Position numbers and translations under genes: made by a program. Shown here piece by piece: positions 1-7,701 of a DNA stretch of 60,089 bases. The stretch covers positions 1 through 60,089 of the forward strand of contig JAFVSV010000019.1 of the NCBI GenBank assembly GCA_017503575.1, given 5' to 3'. Source of the stretch: Alistipes sp. (GTDB lineage: Bacteria; Bacteroidota; Bacteroidia; Bacteroidales; Rikenellaceae). A model generated the notes under the pieces. That model was not told the DNA's origin and did no database searches. It saw only the letters and a list, made by a program, of their open reading frames with translations. Position 1 is the first letter of the stretch. Each line of letters opens with the position of its first letter.

Positions 1-176
1 CCAACGCCCAACGCCATATCGAGCGTAATGGAGCCCGATGGGATTACCGGAACATCCGTCACAGCGTCATTCGACATGCGCATGATTGAGCCCTTGCCAA
101 AGTCCTTCTCAATCTTGTCCATAACAGCCGATAGCACCTTTAGCTTGTCGGCATTTACCTGTACTTTCTCTGCCAT
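1..176 (-). CDS. recA: RecA recombinase, N-terminal part only (runs off the window)
   Basis: Reading leftward from an ATG at 174-176, the 58 visible codons begin [14 protein letters not shown] and continue through [11 protein letters not shown] and [14 protein letters not shown]. These are the conserved N-terminal helix and the start of the ATPase core of RecA. RecA forms filaments on single-stranded DNA, drives strand exchange, and triggers LexA-type self-cleavage. The Walker A motif and the rest of the roughly 345-residue protein lie outside the window. The gene starts 12 bases after the stop of the peroxiredoxin gene upstream and probably shares its transcript. No recognisable SOS box lies in that 12-base gap; upstream of the peroxiredoxin I did not identify one either. 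Confidence 0.95.
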   Translation of the reverse strand, partial: MAEKVQVNADKLKVLSAVMDKIEKDFGKGSIMRMSNDAVTDVPVIPSGSITLDMALGV

Positions 177-188
177 AATATATATCGT

Positions 189-656
189 TTATTTGTTATC
201 CAATAGTTTGACAATCTGCGCGTAAGACTCCTTGGTATCAACCTTCTCGATGATATGTGTCACGCGAGCCTCGGCGTCGAGGAGTAGTGTCGTGCGCACG
301 ATGCCCATATACTCTCTGCCATACATCTTCTTCATGCGCCATACGCCCACCGCCTCGGAAAGCGTGTGGTCAACATCCGCGAGGAGTGTGAAGTTAAGCT
401 CGTGCTTCGCGCAGAAGTTCTGATGTGAGCGTACCGAGTCGGGGCTGACACCTATAATCTTATAGCCGCGTCGTGCCAGCTCCTCCCGACCATCGCGCAG
501 GCTCTTCGCCTCGAGCGTACATCCCGAGGTGTTATCCTTGGGATAGAAGTATAGCACTGTGGGGCTACCCTTGAGGTCGGCGAGTGTGAACGCTGCGCCC
601 TTATCCGTAATTGTCGAAAACTCGGGGACTTGCTCCCCTATCTTTATATTTAACAT
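189..656 (-). CDS. bcp: PrxQ/Bcp-type thiol peroxidase
   Basis: This 155-residue thioredoxin-fold peroxiredoxin reduces hydroperoxides in the cytoplasm using thioredoxin. The peroxidatic cysteine is C46 in the TSGCTLEA motif, in the usual place of the family's PGCT motif. The partner cysteine five residues later, found in E. coli Bcp, is missing (position 51 is Lys). Instead C82 lies 36 residues downstream, which is the spacing of the second PrxQ subtype known from Xylella, so a C46-C82 disulfide is likely. The protein has normal family length and starts at an ATG. It is followed 12 bases later by recA, so oxidative defence and DNA repair appear to be co-transcribed. Confidence 0.93.
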   Translation of the reverse strand: MLNIKIGEQVPEFSTITDKGAAFTLADLKGSPTVLYFYPKDNTSGCTLEAKSLRDGREELARRGYKIIGVSPDSVRSHQNFCAKHELNFTLLADVDHTLSEAVGVWRMKKMYGREYMGIVRTTLLLDAEARVTHIIEKVDTKESYAQIVKLLDNK

Positions 657-696
657 AAGCTCTATATTATCGTTATTAACTTTTCAAAATCAATCT

Positions 697-704
697 CAAA
701 GTTA
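697..704 (-). promoter_or_regulatory. Probable -7 box for bcp-recA
   Basis: On the minus strand this reads TAACTTTG, matching the Bacteroidetes -7 consensus TAnnTTTG, about 40 bases before the bcp start. I could not find a convincing -33 TTTG at the expected spacing, so this is tentative. Confidence 0.4.
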
Positions 705-769
705 CACTATTTTTCTTAAACTTGGATATAAGTCATACGATTTTTTATTTATACCGCTATAAGCTTCAT

Positions 770-988
770 CTATCCAACACGCAGAATTGTCACCTGACTA
801 CGAAATGCCGCAGGCGTTGTGTTCAACTTTGCGCGACATATAGGACAACGTATGGCACACTCGGTATCAATGTGCAAGGCGAACTCCTCGTCACCATGCT
901 GCGCACTGCGCCTATCAAGCCATGTTGTATACTCGCTGTGCGAGCCACAGTGCTTGCAATCTATATTATATACAAGGTCCATTGCCAT
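770..988 (-). CDS. Small CxxC-CxxC zinc-ribbon-like protein, function unknown
   Basis: This 72-residue protein has two Cys pairs, C11-x2-C14 and C48-x2-C51, separated by a polar stretch. That is the pattern of a structural zinc ribbon. Nothing else identifies a family. The start could be either of two in-frame ATGs two codons apart (MAMD). It stands alone, with its own upstream region holding a TTACTTTG sequence that resembles a -7 box. The cysteine spacing and its position in an otherwise empty interval argue for a real gene, but homology has not been checked. It could bind nucleic acid or simply be a metal-stabilised small protein. Confidence 0.6.
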   Translation of the reverse strand: MAMDLVYNIDCKHCGSHSEYTTWLDRRSAQHGDEEFALHIDTECAIRCPICRAKLNTTPAAFRSQVTILRVG

Positions 989-1144
989 AATAGTGGTGTT
1001 TTACTCTTGTTTCTGGTGCAAAGTAACTACACTATTTTGACAACTTGCGTCAATTAGCAAAGAGCTGTGAGAAATATTTGTGGGTGATGCCCGCAGAGAG
1101 GCTCTATTCTCTCTATGTTGTCTCTGCTGATGCCCTACAACAAC

Positions 1145-1176
1145 AAAAAAGGCGGAAACCATTGTGATTTCCGCCC
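1145..1176 (-). terminator. Terminator of the secG operon
   Basis: On the minus strand, GGCGGAAA pairs with TTTCCGCC around a 9-base loop and is followed by TTTTTT. It lies about 30 bases past the secG stop. Confidence 0.8.
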
Positions 1177-1203
1177 TTAATACCTTATTATATATATGCT
1201 CGA

Positions 1204-1767
1204 TTACTCCTCAATCTGAGCCTCCTCGTTAACAGCAGCAACAACCTCGTCAACAACGTTCTGAGCCTCCTCGTTAGCAGCAGCAACAACCTCGTCAACA
1301 ACGTTCTGAGCCTCGGTAGAAACCTCTGGTTCAACAGCAGGAGTTGTCTCAATATCAGCAGCTGAATCAACATTCGTAGGCATCTCACCCTCAACAGGCT
1401 GCAACTCGATAGTCTGGTCAACGTCATTGTCATCAACAACGACGCTACCCTCGCCAACGAACTCCGCTGCATCGTCAGCAGGCTCAATAGCACCCTTAGC
1501 TGCGTTTATAGCCGCATCGTTAGTCTCGTTATGACCAGCTGCAGCAACCTTTGGATTTGAGGTTGTAGCGAGCAAGCTGAAGAACACCACTGCAGCGACC
1601 ATCGCCCAAGTAAACTTCTCAAGGAAATCTGTGGTCTGACGAACACCCATTGTCTGGTTAGCAGCACCAAAGTTAGCAGCCATACCGCTCTTGGGGCTCT
1701 GTACCAATACTGCAAGTATAAGCAAGATACTTGCAACGCAAATCATGATAATGCAAAAAATATACAT
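1204..1767 (-). CDS. secG: SecG preprotein translocase subunit with long acidic tail
   Basis: SecG is the small accessory subunit of the SecYEG channel. The N-terminal 72 residues are typical: a first membrane segment at about 2-23, the loop with SPKSGMAANFGAANQTMG, and a second membrane segment at about 52-70. At 187 residues it is about twice the usual length. The extra is an acidic, Ala/Val/Glu-rich low-complexity tail with a 15-residue unit duplicated at 152-166 and 167-181. It is the last gene of a leftward cluster (HU-like protein, sigma-54 activator, LptE, TPR, SecG) and is followed by a terminator. The fold assignment rests on the N-terminus; the tail has no known role that I can name. 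Confidence 0.93.
   Translation of the reverse strand: MYIFCIIMICVASILLILAVLVQSPKSGMAANFGAANQTMGVRQTTDFLEKFTWAMVAAVVFFSLLATTSNPKVAAAGHNETNDAAINAAKGAIEPADDAAEFVGEGSVVVDDNDVDQTIELQPVEGEMPTNVDSAADIETTPAVEPEVSTEAQNVVDEVVAAANEEAQNVVDEVVAAVNEEAQIEE
1216..1305 (-). repeat. 45-bp tandem duplication inside secG
   Basis: Copies at 1216-1260 and 1261-1305 differ at one base of 45 and keep the reading frame, adding 15 residues to the SecG tail. The near identity suggests a recent duplication. Confidence 0.9.
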
Positions 1768-1795
1768 AGTTTATAAATTTAATTATTTCTTAATA

Positions 1796-2251
1796 TTATT
1801 TAGCCATTCTACCGCTTATTTCCTCAATAAGTCCTGCAAAGTAAACACTTTTTTTGGAATTTACCAAACTTAATTTACGATATATTGCGATTGCCTCCTC
1901 ATATAACCCCTGATTTAGGTATATTTCTGCCAATTCCTCGCTCACCATATCGTCATCCTCCTCAATATTTCGTGCCGACATATCCTCGGCATCGCCCTCC
2001 TCTGCAACAATTCGTTGCGCCCCGCGATGGAGGAATATATCTATTAGGTCGTCCGACGACCTATGCGTGAGTTTCGCAACATCAATGGTTTGATGTGCCA
2101 CCGCACCCAACGGATGGATGAGTGCCACGAGGCGCGATGTAGGCGCCACGCTATCAACGCCATTAGCCCTCACCAAAGCGAGGTGCGCACCACCCCACCA
2201 TGGGTAGCGCTCGACAGCCTGCTCGGCATCTTTTAGACTCAAGTACTCCAT
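1796..2251 (-). CDS. TPR-containing protein between LptE and SecG, function unknown
   Basis: This 151-residue cytoplasmic protein has no signal peptide or membrane segment. The C-terminal third (about 103-135) reads as a tetratricopeptide unit, with SEELAEIYLNQGLYEEAIAIYRKLS and a further partial helix pair. The N-terminal half has YPWWGGAHLALVRA, also helical and possibly a divergent repeat. A central acidic stretch (EEDDDM) separates the two. It starts 9 bases after the lptE stop and precedes secG by 28 bases, so the operon is tight. In my recollection a TPR protein sits here in many Bacteroidales genomes, but its job is not known to me; a scaffold role is inference. Confidence 0.75.
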   Translation of the reverse strand: MEYLSLKDAEQAVERYPWWGGAHLALVRANGVDSVAPTSRLVALIHPLGAVAHQTIDVAKLTHRSSDDLIDIFLHRGAQRIVAEEGDAEDMSARNIEEDDDMVSEELAEIYLNQGLYEEAIAIYRKLSLVNSKKSVYFAGLIEEISGRMAK

Positions 2252-2260
2252 ACTAAACTA

Positions 2261-2791
2261 CTACCAGTTACCAGCTGCCGCCATATAAATATCGTTAACG
2301 AGTATTTCGACAATCTCCTCGATAAGTTGATCCTGAACATCGACAAGAAGCTGCGACGCATCGTAGTCGGCATACGCCGAGAAGGTCTTATTGTTGAACG
2401 ACAATGTCTGGTCAACGGCGTTCTGGAAGTTAACACGCACGGTGATGGTGAGTCGGTTTTGCAGTGCATAGTCGCCACTCGACACCGACGCCGTGGTAGA
2501 GGTGTAGTTCGTAATCTCGCCCTCGAAGGCGAAATCGCCACCCTCCTCGACCTGCTGGAGGCGTGTCTGTCGCGAGAACTTATCGCGCAAGCCCTCCGTG
2601 AGGACATTACTGAGCGTAGGCGCCACCATGGGTGCGTTATTAGGGAAGTATGCCACCGAGAAGGTCTTTGCCTCTGGAGGGATAGAGCCTCCCGAGAGGT
2701 TATATGTAACCTTGTAGCCGCAGCTACCAAGCAACATCGTCGTGGCAACCGCCACCATTAATAAATATGTAAGTCGTCTCATAGTCGTCAT
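2261..2791 (-). CDS. lptE: LptE-family outer-membrane lipoprotein
   Basis: LptE plugs and supports LptD, the outer-membrane pore that inserts lipopolysaccharide. This 176-residue protein starts with a signal peptide ending in LLGSC (lipid-modified C24). It continues with GYKV and SVAYFPNNAP, which are typical of the Bacteroidetes LptE family, and with the segment LQNRLTITVRVNF. The start is an ATG 3 bases after the stop of the sigma-54 activator, with alternative in-frame ATGs three codons on. The annotation as LptE rests on family pattern and gene order rather than on strong sequence identity with the E. coli protein. Confidence 0.85.
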   Translation of the reverse strand: MTTMRRLTYLLMVAVATTMLLGSCGYKVTYNLSGGSIPPEAKTFSVAYFPNNAPMVAPTLSNVLTEGLRDKFSRQTRLQQVEEGGDFAFEGEITNYTSTTASVSSGDYALQNRLTITVRVNFQNAVDQTLSFNNKTFSAYADYDASQLLVDVQDQLIEEIVEILVNDIYMAAAGNW

Positions 2792-2794
2792 CTA

Positions 2795-4018
2795 TTACTC
2801 TTCGTCGATGCCCAACGCCTTCATGCGGCGATATAGCGTACGCTCCGAGATGTAGAGCTCACGCGCAGCATCCTTACGTCGAAAGTTATTATTACGCAAC
2901 GCACGCATTATCTGTGCTCGCTGCGCATCCTCCTTGGAGCGCTCACGAGGCTGCTCATCGTCGATAAACTCAACAGTCTCGCTACCCTCAAAGCGGTGCG
3001 ACGGGGTGTGTGGTGCCTCGGGCAGAAGACCCACAACATCGTGATGAGGTGCGGGTGTAGTCATCGGCTCACGCTCCTCGCCAGCCATGGCACGACTCAT
3101 CATACGCTTAAGCTCGTTGATGTCGTTACGCATGTCGAAGAGAATCTTATACAGCAGCTCGCGCTCGGTATTCATGTCATCATACTCGCCATGCGCACCA
3201 CCACCCATCATGGGCTGTGTGGTATACGCCTCGTTTGGCAGATAGCGACGTAGTATGTCGGCAGTGATATCACGACTCTGCTCGACAGCAGATATCTGCT
3301 CCGCCACATTCTTGAGCTGGCGGATGTTACCTCGCCAATGGTAACTCTCGAGGAGTCGGCGTGCGCCCTCATCCAAGGTTATGGCGGGCATGCGGTACTG
3401 CGTAGCCACATCACTGGCAAACTTACGAAAGAGGATATATATATCGCCCTGGCGCTCGCGCAACGGAGGCACGGCGATAGGCACGGTATTTAGTCGATAG
3501 TATAGGTCCTCCCTAAAACGCCCCTCGGCGATGGCGCGCATGAGGTCGTTGTTGGTAGCCGCCACGACACGCACATTTGTCTTCTGCACCTTGGTTGAGC
3601 CCACACGCATGAACTCGCCCGTCTGTAACACACGCAACAGGCGCACCTGCGTAGAGATGGGCAACTCGCCAACCTCATCGAGGAATATGGTGCCACCATC
3701 AGCCTCCTCGAAGTAGCCCTTGCGGCTATCTATGGCTCCCGTGAACGAGCCCTTCTCGTGACCAAAGAGCTCCGAGTCGATGGTACCCTCGGGTATAGCG
3801 CCACAGTTGACGGGGATGTATTTATTATGCTTACGCGCTGAGAAGTCGTGGATAATCTTGGGGAAGAACTCCTTACCCACACCACTCTCACCAGTGACCA
3901 ACACCGAGAGGTCGGTGGGAGCCACACGAATAGCCACCTCAAGGGCGTTGTTTAGCGCTTCGGTATTACCTATAATGCCGAAACGCTGCTTTACTGAAAG
4001 TAACTCGTTTGCGGTCAT
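2795..4018 (-). CDS. Sigma-54-dependent transcriptional activator (AAA+), no receiver domain
   Basis: This 407-residue enhancer-binding protein uses ATP hydrolysis to open promoters held by RNA polymerase with sigma-54. The AAA+ core starts almost at the N-terminus. Walker A is GESGVGKE (43-50), the sigma-54 contact loop is GSFTGA (90-95, where GAFTGA is the consensus), and Walker B is within GGTIFLDEVGELP (108-120). A Fis-type helix-turn-helix closes the protein (about 370-407, KDAARELYISERTLYRRM). There is no N-terminal receiver, GAF or PAS domain, so control must come from expression level or a partner. Its ATG overlaps the stop of the upstream HU-like gene (ATGA). A sigma-54-type promoter lies ahead of htpG in this window; a link is possible but not shown. 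Confidence 0.93.
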   Translation of the reverse strand: MTANELLSVKQRFGIIGNTEALNNALEVAIRVAPTDLSVLVTGESGVGKEFFPKIIHDFSARKHNKYIPVNCGAIPEGTIDSELFGHEKGSFTGAIDSRKGYFEEADGGTIFLDEVGELPISTQVRLLRVLQTGEFMRVGSTKVQKTNVRVVAATNNDLMRAIAEGRFREDLYYRLNTVPIAVPPLRERQGDIYILFRKFASDVATQYRMPAITLDEGARRLLESYHWRGNIRQLKNVAEQISAVEQSRDITADILRRYLPNEAYTTQPMMGGGAHGEYDDMNTERELLYKILFDMRNDINELKRMMSRAMAGEEREPMTTPAPHHDVVGLLPEAPHTPSHRFEGSETVEFIDDEQPRERSKEDAQRAQIMRALRNNNFRRKDAARELYISERTLYRRMKALGIDEE

Positions 4019-4845
4019 ATTGTTTGGTCTTCTTTATCTATATCTATGTCGACGACCTCGGGGCTGCTATTGTCCACCATCGTCATCGTGTCTACTGTTA
4101 TGATTGTATCCTGGGGGATAATACTCTCGGTTGGTGTCTCAATATCAACCACCCTCTTCGGCTTCTCATCATCCGACATGAAGTACCACACAAGCCCAAC
4201 AACAACGACCATGAGTGCTATGGCTATTAACAGGAGGCGACGACGACTCTTCATCTTTGCTCCTCGCTCTTTACGGTAGTAGTCATCATCGTGCCCTTTA
4301 TCCTTCTTATTCTGATACTTCAGTCCGCGCAAGTATGACTCTGGTTTGGTGATATTCACACCCTCGTCAGTAGCTCGAGACGCAGTTCTCTTTGTACGAG
4401 TTCTCGCCGCATCACCGCTCTTGGTTGCCGCATCAGTATCGGCAACACCCTTGGCAAGTCGCATCTGACGCTTAACCTCATTGAGATATTCAAAGGGCGG
4501 CTTGATATTACCGCCTGTAGTTATTGGCTCGCGATGCTGCTTGAAGAGGATATTGTTATTCACGCCGGCGTAAAAGAGACCAAAGTTCTCAATCACATAG
4601 CTACCATTGGTGTTAACACCATGGCGCACCTCGAATACAAGTCGGTCGATAGAGCCTTGAGCCTCAAGCTCACTCATGCCGTATGCCATAAGCAACGACC
4701 GTAGCGTAGTATTATCGCCACGCATTAACTCCGAGAACACTATTCGACCATCATCCGCCTTTACGATAAATACACCAAGCTTGGGCACAACAATACGTTT
4801 ATTGTGCTTCAGATACTCGATGATTATGTTCGTAATAAGCTTCAC
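4015..4845 (-). CDS. HU-like (CCDC81-type) domain protein with one membrane segment
   Basis: This is a 276-residue protein. Residues 1-125 resemble the paired bacterial HU-CCDC81 domains of Bacteroidetes (LKHNKRIVVPKLGVFIV, then GSYVIENFGLFY). A basic, low-complexity linker follows (about 140-200), then one membrane segment (about 204-223) and a 53-residue acidic periplasmic tail. Relatives I know of carry a C-terminal SPOR domain that binds denuded peptidoglycan; here that domain is absent. The start is a GTG, because an in-frame TAG lies immediately before it and no ATG fits. It has its own promoter at 4870-4899 and overlaps the activator gene by 4 bases. A role linking the nucleoid side to the envelope is inference. 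Confidence 0.75.
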   Translation of the reverse strand: MKLITNIIIEYLKHNKRIVVPKLGVFIVKADDGRIVFSELMRGDNTTLRSLLMAYGMSELEAQGSIDRLVFEVRHGVNTNGSYVIENFGLFYAGVNNNILFKQHREPITTGGNIKPPFEYLNEVKRQMRLAKGVADTDAATKSGDAARTRTKRTASRATDEGVNITKPESYLRGLKYQNKKDKGHDDDYYRKERGAKMKSRRRLLLIAIALMVVVVGLVWYFMSDDEKPKRVVDIETPTESIIPQDTIITVDTMTMVDNSSPEVVDIDIDKEDQTI

Positions 4846-4869
4846 CTATGTTTAAGTAAATATAACGCG

Positions 4870-4899
4870 CAAAGATACAAAACAATTCACAAACAACAA
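4870..4899 (-). promoter_or_regulatory. Promoter of the HU-like/activator/lptE/secG cluster
   Basis: Minus-strand TTG at 4899-4897, 19 bases, then TATCTTTG (4877-4870), 25 bases before the GTG start. The rest of the 310-base interval 4846-5155 is AT-rich; I see no further gene or structure there. Confidence 0.75.
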
Positions 4900-5155
4900 T
4901 CCACATTCGCAAATATTTTGCATCAATGCGCCCATAAAGAGAGTATATCGCACCATCAGACATATAATTATTTGCCATACGTGCGTTAAACAATTGAGAG
5001 ACACATAGTCCAAATGAGGAGCTGGCGTATTGATAAAACTTGAATTATTTAGTTTTTTGAAAAAATTTAGCAAGATATTTTGGCGGTTTGAAAAAAAAGC
5101 ATTAATTTAGTATCGCAAAAAGGAAATTAATATTAATCTTAATATTCGTAAAGTT

Positions 5156-5401
5156 ATGATTATTACATTTAACGAGTTGCGCCGCATTAAGGATAAGTTG
5201 CCCAGTGGCAGCTCGCAGCGCATTGCAGATGAGTTGGGAATTGACGTAGAGACAGTACGCAACTATTTTGGCGGCAAGCACTTTGAAGCAAAGGCTGGTG
5301 CGGGCATTCATATCGAGCAGGGTCCTGATGGCGGTGTTGTAACTCTTGATGACACAACCATATTTGACGCAGCGATGCGTATCCTCAACGAGCAAAAATA
5401 G
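5156..5401 (+). CDS. Small helix-turn-helix DNA-binding protein
   Basis: This 81-residue protein has an N-terminal helix-turn-helix pattern (about 5-40): ITFNELRRIKDKLPSGSS, then RIADELGIDVETVRNYFGG. The basic recognition helix is followed by a Gly-rich, beta-like region (HIEQGPDGGVV) and a C-terminal helix. It matches a small DNA-binding family that I recall as widespread in Bacteroidetes without a known regulon. It is monocistronic and ends just before a strong terminator. Codon use and composition match neighbouring core genes. A regulator or nucleoid role is inference. Confidence 0.8.
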   Translation: MIITFNELRRIKDKLPSGSSQRIADELGIDVETVRNYFGGKHFEAKAGAGIHIEQGPDGGVVTLDDTTIFDAAMRILNEQK

Positions 5402-5435
5402 CGAAGAGGTTTTATTACACACACAAAGCAAGACA

Positions 5436-5478
5436 ACGAGGCTGATAGGAGCAACAACCCTTCAGCCTCGTATTGTTT
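5436..5478 (+). terminator. Terminator after the small DNA-binding protein
   Basis: ACGAGGCTGA (5436-5445) pairs with TCAGCCTCGT (5462-5471), followed by ATTGTTTT. Confidence 0.85.
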
Positions 5479-5504
5479 TGGGATATGAAGAGTTCGGGCG
5501 TGCT

Positions 5505-5563
5505 AACGCCTTTTTTTCGGGCGGGAGCAGAGCCCCCTTAATTTAACAAGCGAAGCGCTCGGA
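5505..5563. repeat. GC-rich short palindromes
   Basis: A run of small self-complementary units in C/G-rich text (CGGGCGGGAGC...GCCCCCTT, AAGCGAAGCGCT). The vocabulary matches the block at 52107-52268. No coding potential is apparent. Confidence 0.5.
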
Positions 5564-5576
5564 CAAGAGCGTTAAC

Positions 5577-6111
5577 CCAAGGTCACTTACTATTTGGGAT
5601 GTGCGGAGAATGCCCCTTATCACAGCAAATCAATTTTTGATTAGAAGGCTGCAGATGTGGTGCATCGCAAAAGAAGAGGCCTCGGGATAGTACACGAAGT
5701 ACAGCCTGCGACTTAACTCCTGACCTAATTTGTTGTCAGAAGGTAGTAGATGCAACGCTCGGCAAAAAAGATGCGGATGGGCTGTACTTGGCGTACTGCT
5801 CAATCGCATCTATTTTTTGTTAGCGGCAGCAGATGCTGCCTTATCACAACTAATTTGTTGTCAGAAGGTAGTAGATGCAACGCTCGGCAAAAAAAATGCG
5901 GATAGGCTGTACTATTACGTACTGCCTATTCGCATTTATTTTTGTTAGCGGCAGCAGATGCTGCCTTATCACAACAAATCAATTTTTGATTAGAAGGCTG
6001 CAGATGTGGTGCATCGCAAAAGAAGAGGCCTCGGGATAGTACACGAAGTACAGCCCGAGGTCACTTACTTTCTGGGATGTGCCGCAGATGCGGTCATATA
6101 ATCAAAAATTA
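5577..6111. repeat. Array of composite hairpin elements (four units plus a fragment)
   Basis: This interval holds no gene. A right-end fragment (5577-5630) is followed by a truncated type-A unit (about 5631-5706), two tandem type-B units (5726-5852 and 5851-5979) and a complete type-A unit (5981-6111). The two type-A units share about 75 identical bases at their left ends. Type-B units start with TTTGTTGTCAGAAGG and end with CCTTATCACAACAAA, an imperfect inverted repeat. Each unit has a long central palindrome and arms with small hairpins around an AGAT loop. The right edge of the last unit runs into the TAA stop of the leftward gene at 6109. Related elements lie at 36160-36287 and 48390-48519. 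Confidence 0.85.
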
Positions 6112-7416
6112 CTTGGAGGTCATTATTTTAAGTATCATCGCATCAGTATGCGTCATCGCATCACGACCGATGTCGGTAAGGTTGCGTATTGAGCGGTCTA
6201 CATCGTCGTCGATGATGCCCTCAACAGACTTAACACAACGGTTGCTCATCGCCATAAGTGCAGAGACAACAGCCGTAGATACGCCTGATGCGCACTTCAT
6301 GGCACACGAGGGCTTTGCGCCATCACATATCATACCTGTGAGGTTGGCAATCATATTCTTAACAGCCACAGTAACCTCCTCATAGCCACCGCCCATAAGG
6401 TAGGTGATACCACACGATGAGCCTGTCGCTGCAACCACGCAGCCACATAATGCCGATAGGCGGCCGAGGCTCTGCTTGATATATATCACGGTGAGGTGGC
6501 TGAGAATAAGAGCACGCACCATCTGCTCGTCCGAGGCCTTTGCCTGCTCGGCATATACCACAACGGGAACTGTCGAGGTGAGGCCCTGATTACCACTACC
6601 CGAGTTACTCATAACGGGTATCATGGCGCCTGCCATACGCGCATCGCACGCTGCAGTGGTCATGCCCACAATCTGGCAATGTAGCGTGTCGCCCATGATG
6701 TTACGCTCCGACTCCGAGCGGAAGAGACGACCTATGGCGTGGCCATAGTTACCCTTGAGCGACTCGTATGCAGCGTTCATATTTAGGCGGCGTGCCTCGA
6801 GGATAAACTGTAACTCGTCGAGAGGCGCTGTCATGGCAAAGTCCCACACCTTGCGCAGGGTGAGCACGGGGTCGGTATCTGTTGCTGTGGCTGCCGCGCC
6901 CTCGGTCTGTGCACCGCCATCGAGCGACATAAGCACCTCGCCGTTGCGCGACACATGTACGAAGCGAGTATGACCACCCGAGATTATCGCCACGGCACGA
7001 TCATCACCTGCCGACACCTCTATTTCTATGTATAGCTTCTCGGTGATATTCTCCTTGAGCGACACAGCGATACGCTTCTCGTCAATCATGCGACATCCCT
7101 CCTTAACAGCCTCGGCATCACCATCCTTGAGCACCTCGAGTTCATACTCCGATTTACCGACAATAGCGCCGAGCGCCATGGCGATAGGGAGACCCGTCAT
7201 GCCTGTGCCTGGGATACCCACACCCATAGCGTTCTTAAGTACGTTGGCACTCAAGCGCGCCTCGATACGCTCGGGGCGACGACCTAACGCCTCGGTAGCC
7301 TTGGCGACACACAATGCAACAGCAATAGGCTCGGTACAGCCTATGGCTGGGATAATCTCGCGATTCATGAGGGCGATAATCTCCTTACGCTCCTCGGCGG
7401 TAAATGGACAGTTCAT
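6109..7416 (-). CDS. CyuA/UPF0597-family L-cysteine desulfidase or L-serine dehydratase-like enzyme
   Basis: This 435-residue cytoplasmic protein matches the CyuA (YhaM) family. Characterised members are iron-sulfur enzymes that split L-cysteine into pyruvate, ammonia and sulfide; the fold is related to the L-serine dehydratase alpha chain. Supporting segments are REIIPAIGCTEPIAVALCVA near the N-terminus, MSNSGSGNQGLTST in the middle, and cysteine-rich stretches near the C-terminus (LCGCVVAATGSSCG, ICDGAKPSCAMKC) suited to cluster binding. Length is normal for the family. It is transcribed alone; a TATCTTCG sequence at about 7493-7500 could be its -7 box. Its TAA stop is the edge of a hairpin element. 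Substrate (Cys or Ser) cannot be decided from sequence. Confidence 0.85.
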   Translation of the reverse strand: MNCPFTAEERKEIIALMNREIIPAIGCTEPIAVALCVAKATEALGRRPERIEARLSANVLKNAMGVGIPGTGMTGLPIAMALGAIVGKSEYELEVLKDGDAEAVKEGCRMIDEKRIAVSLKENITEKLYIEIEVSAGDDRAVAIISGGHTRFVHVSRNGEVLMSLDGGAQTEGAAATATDTDPVLTLRKVWDFAMTAPLDELQFILEARRLNMNAAYESLKGNYGHAIGRLFRSESERNIMGDTLHCQIVGMTTAACDARMAGAMIPVMSNSGSGNQGLTSTVPVVVYAEQAKASDEQMVRALILSHLTVIYIKQSLGRLSALCGCVVAATGSSCGITYLMGGGYEEVTVAVKNMIANLTGMICDGAKPSCAMKCASGVSTAVVSALMAMSNRCVKSVEGIIDDDVDRSIRNLTDIGRDAMTHTDAMILKIMTSK

Positions 7417-7626
7417 AAATTAAGATATCTTCTGTTAGTTAATTTCATTTTGTAGGTCGGTGCAACTTTTCAGGTTGCGATAAACAATCGTACGAAGATA
7501 CAAAAAATATATCAAACGACAAAACATTAGAGCGCTTTTTAATATTTTTTGCAGAACATCCCCCAAGATGCGCTCTATTTGCGTCATCTCGATTGGCGTT
7601 CTGAAAAAAATTATCACACTTTTTAT

Positions 7627-7658
7627 TTTGAAACATTCGATAATTTGTGCTATATTTG
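7627..7658 (+). promoter_or_regulatory. Promoter of deoD
   Basis: TTTG (7627-7630), 20 bases, TATATTTG (7651-7658): a full match to the Bacteroidetes primary-sigma consensus, 43 bases before the deoD ATG. Confidence 0.88.
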
Positions 7659-7701
7659 TAGTCTAATAGAGATATAATATAACCAAATAAATAGAGTTAC
7701 T

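Noticed and set aside
4852-5073. 73-residue leftward frame in the gap before the small DNA-binding gene
   Set aside because: Non-ATG start, runs through the promoter of the HU-like gene, AT-rich random composition.
5730-5948. Reading frame inside the hairpin array
   Set aside because: It runs through the two tandem repeats and simply translates them twice.
5726-5979. CRISPR-like array
   Set aside because: Only two long, similar units with inverted ends and internal palindromes; no short repeat-spacer pattern or cas genes.
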